DNA of 64,000 nucleotides from contig MU119270.1 of NCBI GenBank assembly GCA_014904845.1, positions 124,001 through 188,000 of the forward strand. The letters run 5' to 3'. Made by a program: the position numbers and the translations under genes. Under the pieces are notes generated by a model. It made no database searches. It was not told the DNA's origin and saw nothing but the letters and a program-made list of their open reading frames with translations. Every line of letters begins with the position of its first letter. Within the stretch, counting starts at the first letter, position 1. Below, in pieces: positions 1 through 12,148 of this stretch. The stretch comes from Acephala macrosclerotiorum (Eukaryota; Ascomycota; Leotiomycetes; Helotiales; Mollisiaceae).

Positions 1-1180
1 TAGACGACGCAATTATGTGTTCTGAAAACACCCCCACAAGCCGAGACATGTTTCAAACGTCCACCAACTGTATATCTTGGCAAGAATTCAGATGTCTGCT
101 ATGCTTGGCCATTGCCATCTTGGTAAGCGGTCTTCAAATTATTTGAGACAGTGACGAAATCCTCCTACTTGGAGTAAAATGGGGCTCTCGTAGGGCAGTG
201 AACCCTCCACGACATTGGACTACGGGCGTCCCAGATTCCCAAAGAAAGCGGGCGGAACTTTCGCCCTTCGGTCCCGATCCCGGATTCGTCTAACCTCAAG
301 GGTACCCAGCGGAGGTAAATGCACGGCGATTATTCATCACGGCATCTCTGGTCTGTGCATGGTTCAGATAAGGCGAAGGGGGATCAAATCTACGTCCTAT
401 GGGAGAATCAGCTGATTCCGCTCTCCTAGACTAGCAAATGATATCCGATTGAACGCAGCACTTACCGAATGCAGAAAGGCCCCATCTACAATATAAGGGT
501 CTAATTTGTAAACTTCGTTTGTTCGCCGCTGACAATGGAGGACGAATATGGCGTATCGCCTACATGTGACGATTTTTATTAATGCTTTCCCATGCAATAA
601 GTATCATTCTTGTTGAGAATGATTCAGAAACTCGAAAACACCTCGTCAGACTGTCCTTGTTTGCAGATGGTTGGTAATATTTAGGTGGCGCGAAGTCCAT
701 AATAGTCAGCACCGGTTGCGTAGCGGTAACGGCCGTCCAACAGCCCCAGTTGGCGGTCGGATCAACACGAAGAACTCGTATTAGCGTCGACGAATCAAGA
801 GTACCTCGGGTCAGCTATCGCTTCGCAGCAGATCGAGGGTTGACGCTTTTTATTGTCTCACCCGGCCGTATGACTATGAACTGTGTGTATTTGGAAACCC
901 GCCACCACAGAAATTCAAAAAAGGAGTGAGTCGGGTTTCTGGGAATCTCTTCGACAGCTTGCCACTGTGGGGATCGGTACTGTACTACCTATGGTGCGCG
1001 ACATAAGTTCTCGATGTGGAGGCGGGCGAGCTGAATCAGAATGCCAAGTCATAAAGAGGGCCGTCGTAAGTATAACGTTGTTCCCCTCCCTCAACTTGTT
1101 CAGCTCCAGGGCATCGACAACATACCAAGATTCACCACTTGTTGGGATAATTCCTGCATCACCAGGTTCAGTTGAGCAAG
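1..1180. other. Intergenic, no supported gene
   Basis: I see no convincing coding region here. Short open frames exist on both strands, but none shows a recognisable domain, a good start context or a plausible exon junction. The last 100 bases are presumably the promoter and 5' leader of the gene starting at 1181. Confidence 0.5.
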
Positions 1181-1779
1181 ATGTCTGGATTGTCTGGAGT
1201 TCGAATACCATATCGATCGGCTAGCGTTCTTCCAGCAGGCATTCCACCCCTGAATCTATTCAGGCTATGGGCGCATTCTCCTTCGACTCTACCACACGCA
1301 ATATCTCTGGGAACTGCTTGTTTTCGCGATACCTCCCTCACTCCCTATCAACGAGAGCTTGTCTGCTTGCTCAACGCCAAACGACTCGCCTGCGAGTACC
1401 AGTGCAAGCAACACATACAAATAGCAAAAACAACGGGAGTCACAGACGCCCAGATTGAGGCGCTCACTTCGGGAAACATCTCCTCGACGGTCTGGTCGGC
1501 GTCAGAAAAGGCTCTGTTAGCCTTTGTGGACGAGGTCATTTCTGGCCCAGAAGTAAGCGACGAGGTCTTTGCGAACGCGAGGAGATGTTACAGTGACCAA
1601 CTTCTTGTTGAGGTTGTTACTATGCAGGTAAGAGGCGGCCTTAGACGTTTTGGAAAAGTAAACTCACTAGAAGTCAGGGCTTTTATTATAGCTTGGCTAG
1701 GATTGCAACTGTGTTTCGTGTCGATCTGGAGCATACAAGTAGGGCGGTAGGGTCAGAAGCCAATAGTAGAGATAATTGA
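1181..1779 (+). CDS. Carboxymuconolactone decarboxylase-like (AhpD-fold) protein
   Basis: A 182-residue protein from two exons, 1181-1627 and 1678-1779, separated by a 50-nt GT-AG intron that keeps phase 0. The middle (about residues 55-80) has the helix seen in the CMD/AhpD family, with the sequence CEYQCKQHIQIAK followed by GVTDAQIEAL. The C-terminal exon begins GFYYSLARIATV, the usual last helix of this family. Members are lactone decarboxylases or peroxidase-like proteins; the substrate cannot be told from sequence. The first ATG is 1181; the frame is open a few codons further upstream, but only through non-ATG codons. Family call is firm, exact function is not. Confidence 0.85.
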
Positions 1780-2037
1780 TTGCCGGGGTGGTCATTGAAA
1801 GGAGGAGAGAGAAGTCTCTGGTCCAGTACTTTTCTTGATTATAAGTTTGTCTTTTTTCCGCTTGGCGCAATGCTTGGAGTGCAGGCGTTCTTCTCAATAT
1901 GATTACCGGGGGAGACACTACCAGGGCAGACAAAGCTGCCTCGCATGAAACGGCAGACAGATTCAGTGGACAAATAGTTTCCCAGATTGGATTAGGTAAT
2001 CGCACCGGCAGCAGCGTTTCTGATCAAGGCCTTAGGC

Positions 2038-3932
2038 CTAGTCATGATCTCTCATCAATTCCTCAACCTCTTCATCTCTCCCCAAAGAATCTAGCTCTAA
2101 GCCATCCCCATCGCCTCCACTTTTCTTGACAAGACCTGCCATTCGGGCAGCATCTGCCGAACCTTTTTCTGAGTTGACAATCCAGATCAGAGGTGCCGGC
2201 AAAGCCGTCATTATCGCCAGGAAAGCGAAAGCTGGTCGAATTGTTCCCGAGCGATCTACAATTGCTCCCACGATAGCAGGGCCTACAGCAGAACTTCCTT
2301 TGTCGGTGATGGCATACAGGGCATAGAATGCGGCCTCCTTGCCAGGCGGGATCAGTTGGCCAAAGAACGAACGGCAGTGAGAAGACAGTCCTCCCATGAC
2401 CAAGCCATAAATGACCCCTAAGATATAGATCTCCCAAGGTTGCTGAAGCCCAATTACTCCCCACGACTTGAATAAAGGAATATACCCCAAGAGTCCGTAT
2501 AAGGGAATGACCTCCATTAGAGCAATACAAGCGACGATGGTGTGGTTGGTTTTTAATGCGAAACGGCGAGCCACGATCGGCCATACAAAAGCACCAGCAA
2601 TACCCATCGTAGTGACTGTAATCGACAGCAAGGCGATGGCAACAGTACCCATCTTGAGTTCGGTTCGCGCGAAGAGGATGGCGGTTCCTGATACAGTGGC
2701 GGTGGCATCTGAGAGGAGGAACCAGGCAATCAGAAAAATGACTACTTCGCGAAGCTTGCTCGCTACTTTGATCGTCTTCCACAGGGACATCCACGCAAAC
2801 GAGATATATACAAAGCATGAGCGCCAAGGTCCGCCACTTGACATCGTACTTTTCAAGGGTGGGCCAGGACGGTCTCGCAAAGAAAGCATGGAAGGTATGC
2901 TGAACAGGAACCACCACAGTCCAACCAGCAGAAGGACGAGCCGGAGAGCGAGAGTGGACGACACGGACAACTTCGACAAGAAAAAGAGAACGAGAATACT
3001 GAGAAGTTGGACGAATACAGCTGCGAGGTAGCCGATACCGACCCCTCTGGAGGATATCAAGGTCGATAGCTTGAGTGCGGCGGCATCTGTTTCGTGGACC
3101 TTGGAATGCCGGATGCGATGTTCTGACGACTCTCTCCGTCTCAGACCGGGAGATGTAGGGTGCAGTCCTTCTGTCGTCGAGTCGAGAGGTCCGTCCTCCG
3201 CTCTCGTATCCGGATGATTTGCGACCAATAATGGCAGATAACTGTTGAGCAGGACAAAAGACGAACCAAGACATGTCACAGAGATGATGGTCAAGATAGA
3301 CCCCACCAAAAAAAATTGTGGTACAACGAGCATGAACAACATCGAGCACACTGCCCCTGTGAAGGCGAAACAAAGCAGGAGTTTCTTCCGATATGTGCCT
3401 GTCAAGCACGATCAGTCTTGAATCTGTGTGGGTTCAAGAACCACATACCATGGTCGGCAACTGAGCTGAACGAGACGAGAGCAAGCGCTTGAACGAGTAC
3501 TGCCAAGGAGAATGTGTACATCGCATAGCTCGATGTAGTCATCTCAAACCCAAGAACATGGACGATGCATTGGTTGTTGTCTGACTCAGCAACTCTTGAC
3601 AACACTCTTGCAGCAGCCTTTCCAGCCTCAGCGGCAGTTTTTGCTGCCATGCATGAAGTACTCCTATCGGACCAGAGAACGCCGCGTTTTCGAGCTAGTT
3701 GCTCCAAAGTGACCGGAAGAAAAGAGCCTGGGAGGGGTTGTTGATTAAGTAAAGATACCCAGAATGGATCATGATCTTGCTTACCGACGCCACACACAGC
3801 AAATACCTCTGCAGCCAGGCTGTACGCGTAGAAGCCCTTCAGTTCTCGGTCTGTAGTCGGTGATAGATCCTCTCCTTCGTATCGAGGTTCCCGCTGACCG
3901 CGATGCAGCCTCGAAGCGCCGCCATTTTCCAT
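2038..3932 (-). CDS. ATG22: Autophagy-related protein 22, vacuolar amino-acid effluxer
   Basis: A 595-residue polytopic membrane protein of the Atg22/MFS superfamily. Exons on the minus strand are 3785-3932, 3449-3727 and 2038-3398, and the joins restore GVGSFLPVTLEQLARKRG and SSVADHGTYRKK. The N-terminus carries the Atg22 signature ELKGFYAYSLAAEVF; the central loop is followed by LISSRGVGIGYLAAVF, another family hallmark; about a dozen hydrophobic helices follow. Atg22 exports amino acids from the vacuole after autophagic breakdown (known from yeast). The ATG at 3932 is preferred over the longer upstream open frame because homologues begin just before the GEDLSPTTDRELKG block. Introns are 57 and 50 nt. 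Confidence 0.93.
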
Positions 3933-4423
3933 CGGTCCGGATGACGAAGTCGGTCTTACACGGGGTATATTTGGAAAATGTGATTGAGAGTTCTCGACGA
4001 AACGAGGGCGAAGCTTTCGTTTCGAATCCACCTTAGTCAGTGAGCGCTTTTCGGATGCTCGGGACGGTGAGCAGTGACATCGCGTTTGAAGGGGTTCAAT
4101 TGATGAGGGAGAGGCCCTGGGGTAGATTGAGGCCCGATGTATAGAGATGAAAGTGCGTAGGCTTTGGTGGAAAATCACGAGCGAGAAGAATATAATGAGG
4201 TTATAAAATTCGTTTGGCTGAAAAAGAAACATGTCTCGAAGCTGTGGCTGGTACCTGACAGGTGGGCGGGCGGAGAAAAGCGGCAGAATATTAATCTAGG
4301 CTAGCGTGTAATACTAGCTCCCGTCAAGATCACCGTCGCCAAACATCATGACGGCTTCAGCCTTCAAAAACCTTCAACTCCCCAACATCATTTCAGACAT
4401 CGAGGTTCAAAGAAGGAGGCAAG

Positions 4424-5751
4424 ATGACGGACAAGATGGCGAAGTATCGGACGGAGATCCAGCAGGTTAGCAGGATTTTCTTTCCTTGGATGATTGATAC
4501 ACATCACAGTGTATCATTCGCGGAGGCTATCATGCATGATACTGTTGAGGTTCTTAACAGCCAGCGTTCTCGAGTTCCCAGCTTGGATAGCACATTTTAG
4601 GAGGCCAGGTTACGTTTAGTTGCTCCATACTGCTCAGTCAAAGTGGGCGGATGTATCCGGCAAGGCTGGGGGAAGGAGAACGCTGCTCACTGTATACCTC
4701 TTGTCACGTGCATTGCTAACAGTAGGTAACTGCTCTAGATGATGTATGTCTCTGGAGAGACCGCCGAAGCTTCAGCCGAGACTACGGGTATGATTGAAGA
4801 GATTGTACGCCAGCAGGTCATTGAAATGGTAACTTTCATCTCAACCCATTTTGTCCAGATATATGACTAAAATGACTTAGCTTCGTCAATGTACCGAGCA
4901 AGCATCCCGAAGAGGAAGTAGATCAATTTCTACCGATGATCTGATCTTCCTCATCCGTCACGACCAAGCCAAGGTGTCTCGACTTCGAACCTTTCTTTCT
5001 TGGAAAGACGTTCGTAAGAACGTCAAGGATTCTGACGACAAAGGGGGCGATGCTGACATTGGACCTGCCGATGATCCAGCTGGTGCAGTTCCGGGAGGTC
5101 CAGTCGTTGACACAGCGAAGAAGAACAAGAAAGCGAAAGTAGGATTGCCTTGGGAAGTCCCATCTCTGTACAATCAAGAGGTGCCAGAGAGAGACGACGA
5201 GGAAGACGAGGATGAAGAGGAGATGAACTACGCTACCTTGCAGCGTCTCAAGAAGGCAGACGAGCGTACAAAGATCATGACGAAGGAGGAATATGTAACC
5301 TGGTCTGAATATCGACAAGCATCATTCACCTTCCGAAAGGGCAAGCGTTTCAAGGAGTGGGCCGGCTTTGGCGTCGTCACAGATTCGAAGCCCAACGATG
5401 ACATCGTTGACATTTTAGGATTCTTGACTTTCGAAATCGTCCAGACCCTGACTGAAGAGGCGCTGAAGATCAAGGAGGCTGAAGACCTGGTCAAGGATAA
5501 GTCCGGCGGTGAACAAACAGGCAAGAAGCGAAAGATTCAAGGCCTGTTCGATCCGCCATCAGAAGGACGTACACCCGTCGAACCTCGTCACATCCAAGAG
5601 GCGTTTCGAAGATTACAACAACGCCCGAACAAGCAACGAGCGATGTGCAATTTCACCAGAGGCCTCAACAGGACTCCATTGAAGCTGGTAAACCATGACT
5701 CAACATCGATATCATCATGGGACCCGTTCACTAATCTGCATATAGTTTTGA
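4424..5751 (+). CDS. SPT3: SAGA complex subunit Spt3
   Basis: Exons 4424-4465, 4739-4828, 4881-5687 and probably a two-codon last exon 5746-5751, giving 314 residues. The N-terminus ([20 protein letters not shown]) and [19 protein letters not shown] form the histone-fold pair typical of Spt3; further conserved stretches are KRFKEWAGF and [20 protein letters not shown]. Spt3 contacts TBP inside the SAGA coactivator. The end is uncertain: 5688-5745 looks like an intron (branch CTAAT 12 bases before TATAG), after which TTT TGA closes the frame. If it is not removed the frame runs on to 5789, adding about 34 residues. An upstream ATG at 4349 opens a different short frame and may be a uORF. Confidence 0.92.
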
Positions 5752-6031
5752 TTGTGGGGTACGGTCTGCTTTCCGTGGTGTCGGGGTAGCGTTTAAATAT
5801 CGGGGATTTTATCAATGGGCTAGAACAAATGTTGCAAGGGTCTGCAGGATGCATCGAGACTTCGGCGTTTGGTCACGATACCGGGATTCCGCGGAGATAT
5901 GCACACTGTGCCTTACTTTTGTATCGACGTCCCTTTCTACGGCTATCAGGCAATGCAATGCAATGTCAATCGAATGTTCGTCATAGCTCCATAATCCTCG
6001 TCCGCCCTTGCTTCTTGTACCCATCCCAGCC

Positions 6032-7858
6032 TTACAACTCCTGCAAAAATAATCCCTCCTCATTGGCTGCCTTCGCGTCTTTCGATTGAATAAGATGGAA
6101 ATTCTCCTGCCTCCCCCACACCCAATCCCACTCATCCCCATCGACCCAATAAACATCCTCCTCCAAATAAAAGTTCAACGTTGCATTCCTCTCCGGCACA
6201 AAATGCTCCGCATACAACTCCACACTGTAGTAGGTATGATTCAGCAGTGGCGAGTCTCCGAGAACCGGGACTGAATCTTGCAGATTAAACATTCCTATTT
6301 CCTGTTAGCCTATTGCGGCAATTCGTAACACCATCAAAAAGCCTCCATACGAGAAATTCGGGCAGGGGAAGGTATACCGATCAAAGTCCCAGCGGAGTGT
6401 CCCCAGTCCCCAATTGGGTGCGAGTATACCCTGCCATCAAAGCCTTCACTTTTCATTTGGTCCAAGCATGTCTTTAGAATGCCATTTCCGCTTCTCCCAA
6501 TCTTCATATTACTCTTCACAATATCTTGTAATCGATTCGCTTTCTTCAACCCGTCCTTTAGTCCTTGTGGGATGTCATCTTCGCTTTCTTCTGGGTACAA
6601 GACGTAGGCCAGGTGCTGTGTATCAGTATTCATCCCCATTGCCGTGACTCCAAAATCGACATGGAGTAAATCGCCGTAGTGTATTATTTTGGATGGAGGA
6701 AATGGGTTCGGATCTACTCCACGAATTAGTACGCATTTTCCCCAGATACCACTTTCGACAGCCCCAGCACCAGGTGCTGATACCGAGTTCGGGGCGGATG
6801 GAGAAATCTCGTATTTAAGTGGCAAATTCTCACGAACCTGGATTTCCGAAATCATCTTTCCCGATTATGGAGACATCGGGTTGGAACCATGTTGTATAGT
6901 TCATGGCTTGGACTTTGTCGCGAAGCCACCATTCGACATCCTTGTTCCGTCAGCTCTCATCCAAATTCGTATCTTGGGCCGAAAGGAGGGGATTTCATAC
7001 CTCAGTCGTCGTCACGCCTGGAGTGATGACTTTCTCACTGAATGCTTCTCCGATCATGGCCCATGTCGTCTCCATCAGAGCGCGGTACCATTTCAACCTG
7101 TCATTCCCATGTGGCATCGTACCCACTACACTCTCATCAGCACACTCTCGTCCCTCTCGAGATCATCCCAAAGTCGTCAACTTACCAAATTCCACACCTA
7201 CGCCGGCCTCACTAACAAACCTCCCCTCCCACTTCCTCCCCAACCTCTTTTTGATCTCTTCAAGCTCCCCGGCATGCATACCCCCAGCAAACGCAACCTC
7301 CACGTCATCATTAATCACAATGCTCTTCGGATCATGGTTTTCTAGCACCTCGAGAACATTGTCCCATACTTCAGGAGTGTTGTCGATCCAGGAGTAGTAA
7401 GAGGACTCGAGGCTTGGGGCAGGGTGGGCGATAAATAGGTCCAGGGTTCGGCGGCGAGCGGCAAATTGGGTGGAGTGTTTGAGGGACCAGAATATTGTGT
7501 CTTCGGCGTGTTCGTGTTGTGAGATCTAACGGGTTATTAGTGAAGCTCTTATGAGGTATTGCAGGTGAATTCGAGATCTTGGGAGATGGATGGAGGGGTG
7601 GTTGCGGGGTAAATTGAAATAATAAAAAAGTATTGTGAAGCAATGAGATGGACGAACAAGCCATGCATCAACGCCATATTTCTTGAGGATGTTGGGGATA
7701 TTCGCTATGCGTTCAGAGCGCCATGCATCAGTAATAGCGAGCTGTTCGCGGAGTGAAGGGAGGGTCACGTATTGTGGCTCTTGTGTAGAGGTGAAGGCTT
7801 GCGCCCCATTGGAAAACAGGAGAGCCACGAACGTGTTGCGCAAAATTGATTGGAGCAT
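6032..7858 (-). CDS. Secreted M24-family metallopeptidase (Xaa-Pro peptidase/creatinase fold), reading frame interrupted
   Basis: Minus-strand exons 7658-7858, 7186-7525, 7001-7125, 6379-6940 and 6032-6294, with introns of 132, 60, 60 and 84 nt. A signal peptide of about 22 residues ends NGAQA, so the product is probably secreted. Metal ligands of the M24 fold are visible: Asp in HVDFG, Asp in [10 protein letters not shown], His in [10 protein letters not shown] and Glu in YYSVELYAE. The exon 7001-7125 encodes [15 protein letters not shown], typical of the family. Within exon 6379-6940 the frame moves by one base near 6840-6860, between [10 protein letters not shown] and the downstream ENLPLKYEI. 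Either a single-base lesion or a 37-nt GT-AG intron would explain it. Total length without the break is about 495 residues. The ATG at 7858 is chosen because it starts the signal peptide. Confidence 0.8.
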
Positions 7859-8196
7859 CCTGACTCCAGGGTTCTACAAGCTGATTTGATACTTTGGAGG
7901 TTAGAGGAGAGGCATCCCACTCTTGCATCGTGAGGTACCCCCGCCAAGCCAAGCCAGCAGGGGTACTACCTAGCGCTGACACATGTGATAGTCACGATAC
8001 TCACAGTACTGAAGGTGTTTGGAGAAGCTCTTTCATTGCTCGTTCTTTAAGCTATTCTATGTGATGATATTTCCTGAAACATAGACACATACAGCAATGT
8101 CTAGGTATTTTCTGGACAACCGAACCCCCCGATAATGCAGATCCCGCAAGTCTAAGATGACGGGCATTCAAATCCTCCCCTACCAGATTCGTGACG
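7859..8196. other. Short spacer upstream of the M24 gene
   Basis: It holds the promoter of the minus-strand peptidase and the 3' flank of the next minus-strand gene. I see no gene and no clear element. Confidence 0.4.
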
Positions 8197-9772
8197 CTAG
8201 ATATCAATACCTGGGTCGTCAGCGGCAGCCTTTTGAGTCTTTGGCTGGTCGTCGTCTGATTCAAGAACAAGATGTCCGGCTTCACGAGAGACAGCGAGAC
8301 CGACCATTTCCAGATTTGCAGTAGCTGGTGGCTCGAAGGAAGATGGTATCGGTACACCACTGAAGCTATCTTCTGAATCATCGAATTCGTCCTCGTCGTC
8401 CTCGTCGTCCTCGTCGCTGTCAATGGCATTGCCTTCAGAGTCGTACATTGCACTGTCATCCATCTCGTCGTCCCCCATTTCATCCGAATCATAGTAATAC
8501 TGATCTCCGGTCTCATAGTCAAACTCAATCCACATCTTCTTGGTGTCTGACAGTTCCTTGAAGGCCCACTTAAATACAGTACCTCCCTCCAGCGAATTCG
8601 AGCCCGGCGTGTTTCCACCATCGGGGTGGGATTCCCAGAACTGCGCCATAGGGACGCGCTGAGGACGTACAAGGTGATGATTGATGCCATGACCAGGGAG
8701 TATCTTGAGACCATCTTTCACTGAGATGAATACAGCGCTAGCTTCAGAGAAAAGTCCGCCATCCTTCACAATATTTCGCAAGACATGTGCGGTGTCGTCG
8801 ATCTCATACCAGACTGTTCCTGTAACAAGAAGTTCGTCGAGAAATTGACCTAGGTGCCATCGAAGAACCGGGGCCAAGATGAGATCACCAGGGGGAAGAT
8901 GTTCGCAGAAGTTGACCAAGTCTAAGCGCATGGTTTTCAAAGATGGAAGAAGTTTGTTCTGCTTTCCACTAACACGGTGTTGGGGCATTCGAAATGCCTT
9001 CAAGAAATCCAATAGTTGAGTATAGCAGTAGGCTTGGATCCCTCCGTCACGTTTAATACCGTCTGGTTGAGCGAGTAGTGGAATAGTGAAATTGGAGAGT
9101 GAAGAATTGTACGGAGCATCACCGGACAAGTCGATACCCTTTCGCGCTCGCTCGCCATAATATCGTCCCACAACGCGCAATGTCACATGCTGTATTGCTG
9201 AACGCAGGGCGCGAGGAATCTTCGCAAAGTTGGCAAGTGCAGGGGCTTGGGTGAAAACGATCTCGTTATTCTCGAGGAGAAGGCGTGTTCCCTCGACATT
9301 GAAGAACTTCGAAGTTGCGAGGAAATTGACGTTGATCTCCCTACGTGCGAGATTTTCCTCCTTGGTCATAGTGTCTCTCCGACCCTTGTAGAAGGGATCG
9401 GTAAGGGTGGCCGAGCTTGTGACGGCGAAGCTGAGGATTCGAAGTAAGATTTCGTTCGGGATCTCCTTGCCATGTATTGACTCTGTCTTGTCACGGATAT
9501 CCTTCCCGCCAAAGAATTTCCTGGTGTCTGGGCTATTGTAGGTGGGCTTTTCGGACTTCTTACGATAGTCAATGTTGTTTTTGGCGAGCAGAGATTGCAG
9601 ACGACGAATCTCCTTTTCGGCTCTCTTCTTCTCCTCTTGAAGTTCGTCGAATTGTACTGTCGAAATCGAAAGCTCCGGGTCAGGGCTATCCATCATGCAC
9701 ACCTGAATAGTTAGCACAATTCTGATTCCGGAGGAATTGGTATCTTACATGGCGCTGAGTTGGGGCAGCCAT
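8197..9772 (-). CDS. F-box-like protein with acidic C-terminal region
   Basis: A 509-residue protein from exons 9749-9772 (eight codons) and 8197-9702, joined across a 46-nt intron with a GCTAAC branch point. Residues about 30-55 form a charged coiled coil (ELQEEKKRAEKEIRRLQ). An F-box-like segment follows (KEIPNEILLRILSFAV ... FLATSKFFNVEGTRLLL). The middle has no domain I recognise; the region around residues 415-460 is very rich in Asp and Glu. F-box proteins usually act as adaptors in SCF ubiquitin ligases, but without a clear substrate-binding domain that role is inference. The frame stays open upstream of 9772 but lacks an ATG. Confidence 0.8.
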
Positions 9773-10564
9773 CGTGAGGCCAGCACTGTGGAACCAGCCA
9801 GCCTTCAACGACTGTGAAGCCCGTACTTCGTTGGGTAGCTCTCTTCGGAGGAATTTCGATGCGCAAGTGGCACAATGATACCCTGCGAGGGTTCTAAATG
9901 GACTGGCAGAAGAGGTGGAGGCTGGAGAATGATGAGTGTGGGGAAGGCTGAAGATCACTGCGCGCCAATTGCGCCGTAAGGAAACGGCCTTCTGGAAAGT
10001 CAAAAGCTGGGGTCAGTCAACTGTCTGGGTCAGTATGGTATATCAAGAGTCCGATCCCATTGTCAGACTGATTGTTTGGAGGTTTGTTTGTGTTTGTGAA
10101 AGGATGAAAGGACGAGCGAAAATCTCATACGCGACGTGAGACACGGCCCCACTTTCAGCACGCGCGGTCATGTGTACCAATCTTCAACTTCTCAATCGTT
10201 CAGAACACCCATGGTCCTTCCTTTCTTCTTTCTCTTCTCAATTTCAATGTGGAAATTTGCATTAGAGAAACGGCCTAAATTCCCTACCACAAAAGGCTCA
10301 GCGGATCCTCATGGTGGCAGTACTGTACAGTACATATTTTCTTGTAGTGACGTCAACAGATTATCCCACCATGGCCTACTACTTGATGACCACTTTGACC
10401 TTTCTCTTACTTCTTTCGCAAACTCCCATACTTGAACGAAGTAAGTCCTTCTTTTCTTCTCAAGGCTATGAAACGCTTCATTTCTCCTTGCATTCTACGT
10501 GCTTCAAACACAAAGGTCATTAGATTTCGGCCGCTAACAACATCTCTTCCGTGCTGTTGTCAAG
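9773..10564. other. Intergenic; 5' parts of a lost gene expected here but not found
   Basis: Short frames on the plus strand around 10136-10523 do not match anything. I looked for the missing N-terminal exons of the FMN-binding protein whose last exon starts at 10565 and could not find them. A GCTAAC branch point and an AG acceptor directly precede 10565, so a true intron 3' end is preserved. Confidence 0.5.
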
Positions 10565-10831
10565 AAATACTACTCTCCGGCTCTCAAGGCTTGGTTGGGT
10601 GACCTGGGCGATGGAAAGCACGATGGTGGACCAGAAGACCCACGAATCGGCGTTATCAAAATCACAACCAAGACTGCTACATATGCGATCACAAGGAAGA
10701 ACGCAATCAGCAGAGGAGTGGAGATGGCACAAGGTGTGATTACTGGGAAGGCTCCAGCTGTCAACAAGTTGAGGGAGATCAGCGAGCAAGAGATTGAGAC
10801 GTGGAGAAGCTCCCACAAGATGGTGGGTTAG
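10565..10831 (+). pseudogene. Orphan last exon of a Bli-3-like FMN-binding split-barrel protein
   Basis: The exon encodes KYYSPALKAWLGDLGDGKHD, then DPRIGVIKI and VNKLREISEQEIE, the C-terminal third of the fungal Bli-3/pyridoxamine-5'-phosphate-oxidase-like general stress family. A proper intron 3' end (GCTAAC, then CAAG) precedes it. The N-terminal two thirds of the family domain are not found in the 750 bases upstream. The exon itself has no stop or frameshift, so the loss of the 5' part may be recent, or the first exons may lie beyond an unusually long intron. Most likely a truncated pseudogene. Confidence 0.6.
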
Positions 10832-11438
10832 ATTTCAGGTAGATGCATGGATTATTGCTTTCGAATAAGCATGTACTAAGTTTGCTCGAGCCGCCGCTGC
10901 CCAAGCAGTCAGGATGTGGACGATATTTTACCAAAATCATTGATGAACTCTCATGACCCCCAAATCTTCTGCGGCATTTTTTCAGTCGCAGAGATCTGCT
11001 TCCTTCTTCATTGTCAATGTCAAATTCTGTGCTTGTTCGAAGTATCTTGTCATTCCAGTTCCAAAGCATGCGCCTTATCAAAGGGTGAAACTTACATCAC
11101 GTCTCAATGCTTGCAGTCGAAGCACGTGTCGAACCCTCCGAAGCGAAGGGGTTCGCTTCGGCACTCCCCACCTCCTCTGACCAATGACAAAGCTTCATTT
11201 CATGATCTTCTTCCAGCGTAACTTTCTTCAGTATCAAAGGATTCACACTTACTTTAATGCATATTTCTTAGAACCACAATGTTGAATATCATATTCTTTG
11301 GGGAAGTAGCCCAGAAACATATAGGCGAGACCGGACATTAGAAAACCCCAGCATTCTTCTTTTTCTGACTTTGCATAAGCTCGTCCGCAATAAGGCATTC
11401 TCCCTATCAGACACTCCAGTTTCATCCATCTCTCTTCT
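10832..11438. other. Intergenic, nothing recognised
   Basis: Short frames on both strands, none with family resemblance. No repeat seen. Confidence 0.4.
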
Positions 11439-11834
11439 TTACTTCTTCGTCGAGAGGTGAGCCTCATCAAGATTTTGGCCCAACCAAGACGACCGGACGA
11501 GGTCTCGAATCCGATCTGGAACGGAACGAATCTTCCCGCCCGTGTACGCCACAAAGTACCACCGAGCATTCGGATCACAATCATTCAAAATACTTGAATG
11601 GACCTCTTCGCTGATTCGAACATTGAGGGTGGTCAATTGATCATTGCTATCAAGTGGCCGTTGATAATAGATACTAGCGTAGACCTTGCACTAAACAGCA
11701 TTCTTTTCGACCTCTAAGATCCACATGATTACTGATGAGTCAACTATAGAGTCATGGGAAAGAAGAATATCGACGAGCAAGCTGTGATCATTGCCTTGCA
11801 GGTCATGAGGGGCAAGTTGGTGGTCTAATGTCAT
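11439..11834 (-). CDS. Small hypothetical protein, interrupted or spliced
   Basis: From an ATG at 11834 the minus strand reads MTLDHQLAPHDLQ and continues in a protein-like frame to an in-frame TAG at about 11689. The same frame then continues for 83 codons (CKVYASIYYQRPLDSND ... NARWYFVAYTGGKIRS ... LDEAHLSTKK) to a TAA at 11439. Two readings fit. One is an intron from GTCGAT to TTTAG that removes the stop and keeps phase 0. The other is a nonsense mutation (CAG to TAG) in a once continuous gene. I do not recognise a domain. Confidence 0.4.
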
Positions 11835-12148
11835 TCCACACCACCACAAACAAAGATCTCAAATTCAAGCGAATCATGGACTGCAGATGTTGAATAGCGT
11901 TGGAGAATGAATGTAGAATGAATGTGAGCATGTGTGTGCCAATTTCTGAATCCCTTAGTCCATTTCGAACAATGAATTGACTCTGAAACAGCCAATGATA
12001 TGTAGACATTCACCTAGGAGCTCTTTCCTTGTGTTCATGTCTTTCCCTATGCATAACTCAATCATATGCCTCGCTGCACCTTGAGATATTCTCAACAACC
12101 CAACCAGCAAGCTTCGGACCTGACACCACTCTCTCCACCGCGTTTAAC

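Noticed and set aside
2072..3409. A second 445-codon minus-strand frame over the Atg22 gene
   Set aside because: Rich in Arg, Cys and His as expected for an out-of-frame reading; the overlapping frame has all Atg22 motifs.
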